A DNA stretch of 7,097 nucleotides, taken from NCBI GenBank assembly GCA_027296805.1, contig JAPUIR010000139.1, forward strand, positions 1 to 7,097. The letters are read 5' to 3'. Below are positions 1-6,743 of this stretch, one piece after another; within the stretch, counting starts at the first letter, position 1, and each line of letters starts with the position of its first letter. The notes below the pieces were generated by a model. That model had not been told where the DNA came from. It saw only the letters and a program-made list of their open reading frames with translations, and ran no database searches. This DNA is from Chloroflexota bacterium (GTDB lineage Bacteria > Chloroflexota > Dehalococcoidia > Bin125). Both the position numbers and the translations under genes were made by a program.

Positions 1-2293
1 CGACAACCGCGGCGGAGAGCGCCACGACGAAGGACGGCTCGTCGGGGTCGTCGCTCGAGAGCGTGAGGGTCGTGGAGAGTGTCGATCCTGCGGTGCCGCC
101 GCCGGGCTGAACCTGGACGGTCAGGCTACGTGTAGAGCCCGGATTGACGCTGACCGGAAAACCTCCGACGAGGGGCGTCACGGTGAACGCGGGGTCTCCT
201 GTGGTCGCGGCCGCGATGATCAAAGGGGCGTTGCCGACGTTACTGACGGCGAGGCTCTTCGTCGGGCTCGAGCCCTCTGCCACGACGCCGAACTCGAGCG
301 AGCCCACGGCGTCGAGGTCGGGTACTTCCCCTCCTCCGGCCGCACGCCCGCTTCCCGACAGGTTTACTACCGTGGCCGGCGAGCCGTCCGCGTTCGAGGC
401 GATGGTGACGGTGCCGTTGAACGCGCCGACGCCCGGCGACGTGAAACCCATGTTGACGGTGCGTGTTTGCCCGGTCAGGAGCGTGAAACTCGTGGGCGCG
501 AACACCTCGAAGCCTGTACCCGCTACCGTCATCCCCGTCACGACAAGCGGATCCGTGCCCGTGTTCGTCACGTTGAGGAACCGGACGGAAGAGCTTCCCT
601 CGAGGGACTCGCCGAAGGCGAGGGACGAGGGCGTTGCGATGGCCGGAAAGTCGCAGACGTTCCCGACGCCGTCGCCGTCGCCGTCCGCCTGGTCCACGTT
701 CGCGGTGGACGGGCAGTTGTCGCAGGAATCCCCGAGCCCGTCGAGGTCGGTGTCCACTTGATTCGGGTTCGCGACGAACATGCAGTTGTCGCAGACGTCG
801 CCCAGTCCGTCGAGGTCGGCATCTTCCTGGAGGGAGTTCGCGATGAGCGCGCAGTTGTCGCACACGTCGCCCTCGCCGTCGAGGTCGCCGTCGGCCTGGT
901 CCTGGTTGGCCAGCGACACGCAGTTGTCGCAGGCGTCGCCCGACAGGTCGCCGTCGGCATCCGGCTGCGCGGGATCGAAAACGGCCGGGCAAAGATCCGA
1001 CGGGTCATACCAGCCGTCACCGTCCCCGTCCGGGGGGGGATCCGGACAGGCGAAGGGGTTCGGGACCTCGACACCTTCGCCGTCACGGTGCAGCACCGAC
1101 TCCCCGCACCCACCCGAGCGCGACACGACGTAGAAGTCGACCTGCCCGAACGGCGTCGTCGTGGTATCCGTCGTCTGGGTCCCGGCCACCTCGTTCGCGG
1201 CACAGCCGAACACGATGCCGCCGAGGCGACCCCTCTGACCCCGATAGATGTTGAACGGACCGGGGATCCCGTCATCCGACCATGCGAGGTGGGTCGTGCC
1301 CGTGTCCAGGGAGACCACGAGCGAGTTTCCCACCTCCGCGCAGGCCGCCGTCGCCTCGGTGGATGCGCTCGCCCCGTCATCTGGCGGCATGAAAGGGGAC
1401 GTGGTGCCGACATCGATCAGGGCTCCCACGGTCGGGATCGGCGCGGGCAACACTTCGATGATGCCGTCACCGAGGATGCTGAGCGCTTCGCCATCGATGG
1501 AAGCGCTCCGGAGGTCGATGGAAGCGATGCCACTACGGTCGCGCAGGCGAAACACCAGGGTCGCAAGGCGGCCGTCGGACGATCGCAGCTCCGGACAAAC
1601 ACGCTCGAGACGCTCGAGCCGCTGAGGCGTGCGGGCTCCGTGCCACGCGCATCCACTCGGCTCGTCCGCGTCACGTATCTCGACGAGTTCCAATCGTTCG
1701 CGATCGAACTCGAGATCGAGTGCCAGCTTGCGAGAAAAGCCCGTCCCGGACGCGAAGACACCGACCTCGACCTCGGTCTGCTCGGTGGCCTCCATGGCTG
1801 CCGGGATCGCGATCCACGCTCCGGAATCCACCACCGCGAGCCAGGCGTCCGCGAAGCGGTACGGTGCGGGAGATCCATCGAGCCAGGCGTCGAGCCAGAC
1901 GAGGCCCGTGGCCTGCCCCGGCACCCCGACGACGTCCAGTACCACCCAGATCAGATCTCCTCCGCCGAAGGCGACCGGCCCCACCGCCCGGATGTCCAAG
2001 CGTCCGGGCGCGGACTCTTCTCCCGTGACGTCCCACGACGGGGCGCCGGGTGCCGGGGTGACGGCGACGGGGCGTACGACGGAAGGGTCGAAGCCGAGAG
2101 AAAGCTCCATGCTCACGATCCCGTCCCCCGCGCCGAGGGCGACCGGCAGCACCAACCGCTGTCCGGAAACCGCGATGATCGGCCGTTCCTCGCGCTTGGG
2201 CTCGACGCGCGCGAGGCTGCCCCACCCGACGGTCAAAGCGAGCAAGATCGCAAAAGCGGAGCGAATCAGGAAACTTCGACGGATCCCCATCAT
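1..2293 (-). CDS. Secreted multidomain protein: cohesin-like, TSP3 repeats, choice-of-anchor D domains (3' end outside window)
   Basis: The frame is open for 764 codons from ATG at 2293 and runs off position 1, so the C-terminus is missing. The frame was chosen because it alone reads the CDNC/DxDxDG repeats. A signal peptide (about residues 1-30; RR then FLIRSAFAILLALTVGWG) indicates export. Domains by eye: two cohesin-like beta domains (about 40-155 and 162-285; pattern 'MELSLGFDPSVVRPV' and 'LALDLEFDRERLELVEI'); an FN3-like Cys-bearing module (about 320-417; 'FYVVSRSGGCGES' then 'ACPD'); calcium-binding TSP3 repeats (421-548); two choice-of-anchor D (ASPM/SPD-2/Hydin-like) beta domains (549-647 and 655 onward; 'SVRFLNVTNTGTDPLVVTG'). 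ATG 2293 is followed at once by ATG 2290; GGAGGG at 2302-2307 lies 8 nt before 2293, favouring the first. Likely a surface or extracellular structural/adhesive protein; no enzyme motif is visible. Sorting or anchor signals would lie outside the window. Domain names are by pattern; the exact role is unknown. Confidence 0.9.
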   Translation of the reverse strand, partial: MMGIRRSFLIRSAFAILLALTVGWGSLARVEPKREERPIIAVSGQRLVLPVALGAGDGIVSMELSLGFDPSVVRPVAVTPAPGAPSWDVTGEESAPGRLDIRAVGPVAFGGGDLIWVVLDVVGVPGQATGLVWLDAWLDGSPAPYRFADAWLAVVDSGAWIAIPAAMEATEQTEVEVGVFASGTGFSRKLALDLEFDRERLELVEIRDADEPSGCAWHGARTPQRLERLERVCPELRSSDGRLATLVFRLRDRSGIASIDLRSASIDGEALSILGDGIIEVLPAPIPTVGALIDVGTTSPFMPPDDGASASTEATAACAEVGNSLVVSLDTGTTHLAWSDDGIPGPFNIYRGQRGRLGGIVFGCAANEVAGTQTTDTTTTPFGQVDFYVVSRSGGCGESVLHRDGEGVEVPNPFACPDPPPDGDGDGWYDPSDLCPAVFDPAQPDADGDLSGDACDNCVSLANQDQADGDLDGEGDVCDNCALIANSLQEDADLDGLGDVCDNCMFVANPNQVDTDLDGLGDSCDNCPSTANVDQADGDGDGVGNVCDFPAIATPSSLAFGESLEGSSSVRFLNVTNTGTDPLVVTGMTVAGTGFEVFAPTSFTLLTGQTRTVNMGFTSPGVGAFNGTVTIASNADGSPATVVNLSGSGRAAGGGEVPDLDAVGSLEFGVVAEGSSPTKSLAVSNVGNAPLIIAAATTGDPAFTVTPLVGGFPVSVNPGSTRSLTVQVQPGGGTAGSTLSTTLTLSSDDPDEPSFVVALSAAVV
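662..937 (-). repeat. Four tandem 69-bp units encoding TSP3-type calcium-binding repeats
   Basis: Four consecutive 23-residue units (residues 453-475, 476-498, 499-521, 522-544 of the secreted protein) share the pattern D-x-C-D-N-C-x4-AN-x2-Q-x-D-x-DxDG-x-G, and a half unit ending in VCDF follows. A looser, Asp-rich unit (421-452) precedes them. This is the bacterial form of the thrombospondin type 3 repeat, in which the Asp side chains bind calcium. All units have exactly the same length and conserve both Cys and the Asp ladder, while the residues after CDNC differ (VSLAN, ALIAN, MFVAN, PSTAN), so the array is old rather than a recent copy expansion. Confidence 0.9.
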
Positions 2294-2323
2294 GGCGACG
2301 TCCCTCCCCCGGTGTAGTGTTCC

Positions 2324-2468
2324 GTCCCGGAAGTCATGTTGATATCTCGACGAGAGATCGTCGTTTCTGGCAAGGCTCTTCGACGACGAATACCGTGAGT
2401 ATTCGGAGGAGGAGCAACGTAGCCAGGGTCGACGAAAGCCAGCGCGATGTTGGCATGACTTCTGGGAC
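2324..2468. repeat. Opposed copies of a 15-bp motif (CATGACTTCYGGGAC)
   Basis: CATGACTTCTGGGAC occurs on the plus strand at 2454-2468, and CATGACTTCCGGGAC on the minus strand at 2324-2338; 14 of 15 bases agree, with about 115 bp between the copies. Each copy reads in the direction of the gene on its side. The minus copy ends 31 bp upstream of the secreted-protein ATG; the plus copy is about 180 bp upstream of the TATAAT box of the operon. The match stops sharply at both ends. It may be a pair of binding sites for one regulator or promoter elements; function is inferred from position only. Confidence 0.5.
2387..2405. promoter_or_regulatory. Perfect interrupted palindrome, candidate operator
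   Basis: CGAATAC and GTATTCG form a perfect 7-bp inverted repeat with a 5-nt spacer (CGTGA), 19 bp in all. It lies about 94 bp upstream of the secreted-protein start, between the two copies of the 15-bp motif. There is no T-run after it on either strand, so it is not a terminator. The size and symmetry fit a dimeric repressor or activator site, but no regulator family is identified. Confidence 0.4.
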
Positions 2469-2556
2469 AGGTGATACGAGCGGTTCGGACCGACGGGAAT
2501 GCAGGTCCGTCACTAGGGTGTGAGCGCGAATGTTCCGAGTTTTTCCCACCGCAGAC

Positions 2557-2588
2557 GAGAACCTCCTGCGACCGGCCAGGAGATTCTC
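2557..2588. other. Imperfect hairpin upstream of the sigma-factor promoter
   Basis: GAGAACCTCCTG (2557-2568) pairs with CAGGAGATTCTC (2577-2588) at 11 of 12 positions around an 8-nt loop. It sits about 37 bp upstream of the proposed -35 box, and a T5 run (2540-2544) precedes it on the plus strand. No T-run follows the stem on either strand, so a rho-independent terminator is unlikely. It could be a protein-binding site or a chance structure in GC-rich DNA. Confidence 0.35.
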
Positions 2589-2624
2589 CGGCATCGGGCG
2601 GATCTGCGCCCGGATCTCCGCCCA

Positions 2625-2653
2625 TGTCCAGGAGTCGCGCCGGGCAGTATAAT
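2625..2653 (+). promoter_or_regulatory. Sigma-70-type promoter of the sigma/anti-sigma/CHAT operon
   Basis: A perfect TATAAT lies at 2648-2653, striking in such GC-rich DNA. Exactly 17 bp upstream is TGTCCA (2625-2630), a 3-of-6 match to TTGACA. Transcription would start near 2660, leaving a leader of about 29 nt before the TTG at 2689. This suggests basal transcription by the housekeeping sigma factor rather than autoregulation alone. The -10 is strong evidence; the -35 is weak. Confidence 0.65.
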
Positions 2654-2688
2654 AACGAGAACTGTTGCTCGTTCTTCAAGGGAATCTC

Positions 2689-3195
2689 TTGTCAACACAG
2701 GAGTTCGACGCCTTGGTCTCGCGTTTCTCCGGGGTGATGGCCACAGCGATCCGCCGCGTCTGCGGGCGCCGACACCGGGCACTGATCCAGGACGTCGAGC
2801 AGGAAGTCCACCTGGCTCTGTGGAAACGTCTCCAGAGTGGGAAAAAGATCGACCATCCGGTCTCCTACCTGTACAAGGTCGCCCTGACCACGGCGCTCGC
2901 GGTCCTGCAGAAGCAAGCGCCACAGGAGATTCCCGTCGATATGCAGGCCTTGGAATCCCGAACGCCGCAGCCGCGCTCCAGGCTGGAGCCGCCAGAGCGC
3001 ACCCGACTTCTCGCCCAGATGCTGGCGCGGCTGCCCGCCGACCAGTCGCGGGCTCTGAAGGCATATCTTGCGGGGTTCAACCACAAGGAGGTGGCGGCGC
3101 TCTACGGCTGGAGCGAATCCGTGGCCCGCCACCGGATCTACCGGGGGATGAATGTGCTGAAATCGATCGCCCAGGGAGCATCCGACGATGTCTGA
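2689..3195 (+). CDS. ECF-like RNA polymerase sigma factor
   Basis: The product is 168 residues, a normal length for an extracytoplasmic-function sigma factor. Region 2 spans about residues 5-75: 'DVEQEVHLALWKRL' (35-48) matches the core-binding DxxQEVFLRLW pattern, and 'HPVSYLYKVALTTALAVLQ' (56-74) the following helix that reads the -10. Region 4 spans about 105-160: 'LPADQSRALKAYLAGFNHKEVAALYGWSESVARHRIYRGMNVL', a helix-turn-helix that reads the -35. The usual long first region and regions 1/3 are absent, as in ECF proteins. Start: TTG 2689 follows AAGGGA (2678-2683) by 5 nt; an in-frame TTG at 2665 would leave only about 5 nt of leader after the TATAAT promoter, so 2689 is preferred. The next gene overlaps its 3' end by 8 nt and encodes a probable anti-sigma factor, which supports the assignment. 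The target regulon is unknown; the divergent secreted-protein gene and its own operon are natural candidates. Confidence 0.85.
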   Translation: MSTQEFDALVSRFSGVMATAIRRVCGRRHRALIQDVEQEVHLALWKRLQSGKKIDHPVSYLYKVALTTALAVLQKQAPQEIPVDMQALESRTPQPRSRLEPPERTRLLAQMLARLPADQSRALKAYLAGFNHKEVAALYGWSESVARHRIYRGMNVLKSIAQGASDDV

Positions 3196-3871
3196 GCGGG
3201 ATCCGAACGAACCGACTCTCGCCCCGTGGAGGGAGACCTTCCGCGACGCGCAGACAGCCGGCGCCACCAGCTGCCCGACGCCTGAAGCGCTGTCGGGTCT
3301 GTTCCTGGAGGATCTCGCCGGGGAGGCCCGCATCCAGCTGGCTGATCATGTGGTCGGCTGCCGGCGCTGCACGAGGGTGATGCAGGATCTCCTACTGCTG
3401 CACGGCGAGGCGGGCCACGACCTCGGCGAGGATGTCCGCGACACCCACGGCCGGGCGCCGTGGCGGCGCTGGCAGCTTGCCGCCGCCGCCGCGGTGGTGG
3501 TCGTCGGTGTCGCCCTGGCCGCATCGTTGTGGGAACGGATCGTCCCGGGGGTCCCGCCCACGCCGGCCGAGCGCGGGACCATTGCCGTGCCGGCGGACGT
3601 GGAGCCACCGGACGGAGCGGTGCTGCGCCGGGCACCCGAGCGGTTCGGCTGGCCCGAGGTCGAGGGGGCCGGCAGCTATCGTCTGGTCCTCTACGACTGG
3701 GAGTCGACGCCCCTCTGGGAGAGCCCGGAGGTGCAGGCGCCGACCGTTTCCCTGGCCGGTAACGTCGGCGGCGAGCTGGAGCCCGATCGGACGTACTACT
3801 GGCGGGTCTCGGTGCTGGTCGGTGTGGAATGGAGGCAGTTGCCGCTCTACCGGTTCGACATCGCTCCATGA
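3188..3871 (+). CDS. Membrane anti-sigma factor: zf-HC2 domain, one TM helix, FN3-like outer domain
   Basis: The product is 227 residues. The N-terminal cytoplasmic part has the zinc anti-sigma signature H54-x3-C58-x2-C61, with C29 as probable fourth ligand; in this family the domain holds the ECF sigma factor inactive. A single transmembrane helix follows (about 97-115, Ala/Val-rich, preceded by RAPWRRW, positive inside). The extracytoplasmic part (about 130-227) has the pattern 'PPDGAVLRRAPERFGWPEV' and 'TYYWRVSVLVG', typical of an FN3-like sensor or binding domain. ATG 3188 overlaps the sigma-factor stop by 8 nt; AGGGAG (3173-3178) lies 9 nt upstream. The ATG of the CHAT gene overlaps its own stop by 4 nt. 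The role as partner of the upstream sigma factor rests on motif plus gene order. The outer domain may receive the signal, perhaps through the downstream CHAT protein; that is inference. Confidence 0.85.
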   Translation: MSERDPNEPTLAPWRETFRDAQTAGATSCPTPEALSGLFLEDLAGEARIQLADHVVGCRRCTRVMQDLLLLHGEAGHDLGEDVRDTHGRAPWRRWQLAAAAAVVVVGVALAASLWERIVPGVPPTPAERGTIAVPADVEPPDGAVLRRAPERFGWPEVEGAGSYRLVLYDWESTPLWESPEVQAPTVSLAGNVGGELEPDRTYYWRVSVLVGVEWRQLPLYRFDIAP

Positions 3872-6723
3872 ACCTGCTCCGGCCGGGCCGTCGCCCGTGC
3901 GCGCTGCTGACATGCTTGCTCGTCTTGCCGATCCCGCTCCAGGCCGCGGGGGCGGCTCAGGACGAGGTCCGCGGCACGCGGTCCGAGGCTCTGCGCCAGC
4001 ACGACACGCGGACCTCCCAGACAATGCTCGAGTCGGAGCTGGAACGCGCGCGCGAGGCCGATGACCTCGCGCGGGTCGCCGGACTGCTCTCGCAGCTCGT
4101 GGCCGTCCTCATCGAGGTGGGGCAGTTCGAGCGCGCCCTCCGGCTGGCCGACGAGGCGATCCGCTCCGCCCGGGGTACGGGCGATCTGGAGCTGGAGGCG
4201 TGGGCGCTCGGAGCGCGCGGCGACGCTCATTTCTTTCTCGCCCGGTACGGATCCGCTCACGAGGACTTCCTCTCCATGCACGAGCTGATGCTCCAGGTGG
4301 GCGACCCGTTCGGGGAGGCGAACGCGCGCAAGAACCTCGGCGTCACCGCCAAGTACGTGGGAAAGCCGGAGGACTCGGTGGCCCACCTGGAGGCCGCCCG
4401 GGAGGCGTTTCGCGAGCTCGGCACGAAGATCGAGCTCGCCTCGACGCTGGAGAGCCTGGGGGGAACGTACCTCGGGCTCGGCGACCACGCCAAGGCCCTC
4501 GACGTGTTCGAGGAGGCCCTGGAGACCGCCCGCGGCACCGGCGACCCGCGGGTCCTCCAGCAGGCGCTCATCCGGATGGCGATCTTCAACCTGCACAGCG
4601 GCTTTCCGGACCGGTCCATCGAGCCGCTCGACGAGGCGCTAGTCATCATCCAGCGACTCGGGATGCCCACGCAGGAGACGTGGGTTCACATGGTGAAGGC
4701 CTCGGCCCTGGCAAGCCTGGGGCGGGTGGACGAGGCGATCGCAGCCCAGGAGCTTGCGGTGCGTATCGCCAAGGGCCTGGACAGAGGCGTCTACTACGCG
4801 AACGCCCTCCTGGAGCTCGGGGCGCTGCTCGTGTTCGTGAGAGTGGACGAGACCCGGGCCCTCGACCTCATGGAGGAGGCAGTGTCGATCTACGAGTCGC
4901 TCAGCCTCCCGGTCACCTGGTTCATCCACGCGAACATGGCCCGGGCCCAGCGCGCGCGGGGGGAGCTGGACCTCGCCATCGAGCGCTACGACCGGGCGAT
5001 CGAGGAGCTGGAGTCGGTGCGAGGGGGCATCGTCTCGGAGCACTTCCGGACGACGTTCTTCGAGAAATACCGATCCATATATGAGGAGCTGATCGAGCTG
5101 CTGCTCGAGCGCGGCAGCGCAGGAAACGGGGAGGACGATCATGTCCGCGCCTTCGAGGTGCTCGAGCGGGGCAAGGCCCGCGGTCTCGTGGAGGCGATTG
5201 TCGAGGCCAGGATCGACCTCGGCTGGCCGCTGGACGCGGATCTGGGGCAGCGACACCGCGCGCTGGAGAAGCGCCTCGCCGAGTTGCAGAAGGATCTGAT
5301 GCGACCGACCGCGGACAGGGCCTCGAGGAAGGCGCTGCTCGAACGGCTGGATGACGCCGAGGACGAGCTTCAACGGCTGATCTCTGAGATCCGCAGCCGG
5401 AATCCGCGCTATGGGCTGGTTCGCTACCCGGAGCCCCTCTCCGTCGAAGGGGCACGGGATCTTCTCGATCCCGAGACCGCGCTGGTCGTCTACGCCCGTA
5501 CCGGTGAGGGACTGTTCGCCTTTCTGCTCACCGATGAGCATTACCGCGCACTTCGCCTGGATGCAAGACCGGACGTCGTCGAGCAGCGCGTCCGCAATTA
5601 CCTGGACCTGATCGCCCAGGAGGACCATGCCGGCTGGAGGGCGGTCAGCCTGCGGATCGCCGAGGAGATCCTGGAGCCGGTTCGAGCTCACCTGCCCCGG
5701 CGGATCCGCAGCCTCATCGTCGTGCCGGACGGCGCGCTCCACTTCCTGCCGTTCGAGACGCTGCTCCGTGTCGCGCCGGAGGGCGGCGGCGATCGTTTCC
5801 TGGTCGAGGACTACAACCTGTCGTACGCTCCGTCGGTGACGGCGCTGGCCCAGCTCCGCGGTCTCCGTGGTGACGAGACCGCGGTGCGCAAGAACGACCT
5901 GGTCATGTTCGCCAATCCCTTGGGGATCTCCAACGGTGGACCGACCTCGGCTGCCGCACAGTCGCGCAGCCTGTACGAGTCCGAGGGCCTGGACATCCCA
6001 CCGATCCCCTACAGCGTGGCCGAGGCAAATGCCATTCGCAGCCTCGCCCTCCGGAACAGCGAGATCTACGTCGGCGAGGACGCCAGCGAGAGCAAGGTCA
6101 AGTCGCTCCCCCTCGACCGGTATCGCGTCATTCACTTCGCCACCCACGGGCTGATCAGCGACCGGCGGCCGGCCCGCTCGGCACTGCTGCTGGCGCCGGG
6201 ACACGGCTCCATGGAGGACGGTTTCCTGCAAGCACGGGAGATCTACCAGCTGAGGCTGGCCAGCGACCTGGTGGTTCTGTCCGCCTGCCGGACGGCCCGC
6301 GGCCGCATCCTGGAGGGCGAGGGGGTGCAGGGGCTCGCCCAGGCTTTCCTCCACGCCGGATCTCAGGCCGTGGTGGCGAGCCTCTGGGAAGTGAACGACG
6401 ACCGGACCGTGGGCTTCATGGAGCGTTTCTATGAGGAGCTGGTCCGTGGCGCGACCAAGGCGGAGGCACTGCGTGCGGCCAAGCTCGCGATGATCCACGC
6501 CGACGGCATGACGGAGCCACGATTCTGGGCGCCGTTCATCCTCATCGGGGCTGCGGACGAGGGCGTCGCGTTGACCCCGGCCCCGTGGTGGCGGCGCCAG
6601 CTGGCGTGGATCGTGACCGCCGTCGTTGTAGCGGTCGTCATCGGAGGGATCCCGGCCTGGAGGCGACGATACGTGACGACGCCCCGGTCGCCGCAGGAGC
6701 GCGGGGGCCGAGTCACGGTCTGA
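3868..6723 (+). CDS. Exported, membrane-anchored TPR-CHAT caspase-like protease
   Basis: The product is 951 residues. ATG 3868 sits in an ATGA overlap with the preceding stop and directly begins a signal peptide (MNLLRPGRRPCALLTCLLVL, about residues 1-30, Ala-rich cleavage site); an in-frame ATG at 3829 would bury it behind 13 extra residues. Eight TPR-like helix pairs of about 40 residues fill about 52-385. A linker with 'ERGKARGLVEAI' and a Glu/Arg/Leu-rich coiled coil (about 465-510) leads to the CHAT domain (about 532-893). Both catalytic residues of the caspase-like dyad are present: H760 in 'VIHFATHG' and C807 in 'VVLSACRTARG'; 'GEGVQGLAQAFLHAGSQAVV' and 'WAPFILIG' are also canonical. 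A transmembrane helix (about 912-930, WIVTAVVVAVVIGG) and a basic tail with RRR end the protein, predicting protease outside, tail inside. No strong ribosome site precedes it, so translation is probably coupled. The substrate is unknown; the neighbouring anti-sigma factor is a candidate. Confidence 0.9.
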   Translation: MNLLRPGRRPCALLTCLLVLPIPLQAAGAAQDEVRGTRSEALRQHDTRTSQTMLESELERAREADDLARVAGLLSQLVAVLIEVGQFERALRLADEAIRSARGTGDLELEAWALGARGDAHFFLARYGSAHEDFLSMHELMLQVGDPFGEANARKNLGVTAKYVGKPEDSVAHLEAAREAFRELGTKIELASTLESLGGTYLGLGDHAKALDVFEEALETARGTGDPRVLQQALIRMAIFNLHSGFPDRSIEPLDEALVIIQRLGMPTQETWVHMVKASALASLGRVDEAIAAQELAVRIAKGLDRGVYYANALLELGALLVFVRVDETRALDLMEEAVSIYESLSLPVTWFIHANMARAQRARGELDLAIERYDRAIEELESVRGGIVSEHFRTTFFEKYRSIYEELIELLLERGSAGNGEDDHVRAFEVLERGKARGLVEAIVEARIDLGWPLDADLGQRHRALEKRLAELQKDLMRPTADRASRKALLERLDDAEDELQRLISEIRSRNPRYGLVRYPEPLSVEGARDLLDPETALVVYARTGEGLFAFLLTDEHYRALRLDARPDVVEQRVRNYLDLIAQEDHAGWRAVSLRIAEEILEPVRAHLPRRIRSLIVVPDGALHFLPFETLLRVAPEGGGDRFLVEDYNLSYAPSVTALAQLRGLRGDETAVRKNDLVMFANPLGISNGGPTSAAAQSRSLYESEGLDIPPIPYSVAEANAIRSLALRNSEIYVGEDASESKVKSLPLDRYRVIHFATHGLISDRRPARSALLLAPGHGSMEDGFLQAREIYQLRLASDLVVLSACRTARGRILEGEGVQGLAQAFLHAGSQAVVASLWEVNDDRTVGFMERFYEELVRGATKAEALRAAKLAMIHADGMTEPRFWAPFILIGAADEGVALTPAPWWRRQLAWIVTAVVVAVVIGGIPAWRRRYVTTPRSPQERGGRVTV

Positions 6724-6743
6724 ACATCCGGACCTGGTCAGGG

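Larger units (their letters stand above)
2294..2624. other. Divergent intergenic region, no convincing gene
   Basis: This stretch separates the secreted-protein gene from the sigma-factor operon. Short open frames cross it on both strands, but they are Arg/Ser-rich, lack good ribosome sites and look like chance frames in GC-rich DNA. Its content looks regulatory: a 15-bp motif in two opposed copies (2324-2338, 2454-2468), a perfect interrupted palindrome (2387-2405), a smaller hairpin CGACGA-GAGA-TCGTCG (2348-2363) and a long imperfect hairpin (2557-2588). I could not identify a convincing -35/-10 pair for the minus-strand gene. Confidence 0.6.

Noticed and set aside
662..937. CRISPR-like array
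   Set aside because: The regular 69-bp spacing is a protein-coding TSP3 repeat without conserved direct repeats separated by unique spacers.
568..1413. Minus-strand frames with many Arg, Thr and Ser (568-1413, 240-992)
   Set aside because: They are frame-shifted readings of the TSP3 region; the frame used in the annotation gives the CDNC/DxDxDG repeats.
467..2317. 616-codon open frame on the plus strand
   Set aside because: It is antisense to the secreted-protein gene. Its translation is Arg/Val-rich without domain patterns, whereas the minus-strand frame shows a signal peptide, TSP3 repeats and beta domains.
2297..2323. ECF-type promoter GGAAC-N18-CGTC on the minus strand
   Set aside because: The spacer is longer than usual and transcription would start at or after the start codon at 2293.
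2290..2679. 129-codon minus-strand frame across the divergent region
   Set aside because: It overlaps the operon promoter and the ATG of the secreted gene, has no clear ribosome site and low-complexity composition. Only its last 15 codons are considered as a possible leader.
3829..3867. Start of the CHAT gene at ATG 3829
   Set aside because: It would place 13 residues before a clear signal peptide and overlap the anti-sigma gene by 43 nt; ATG 3868 gives an ATGA overlap and an immediate signal peptide.
4639..6498. 619-codon open frame on the minus strand
   Set aside because: Antisense to the TPR-CHAT gene; long antisense frames are expected in GC-rich coding DNA, and it shows no recognisable motif.
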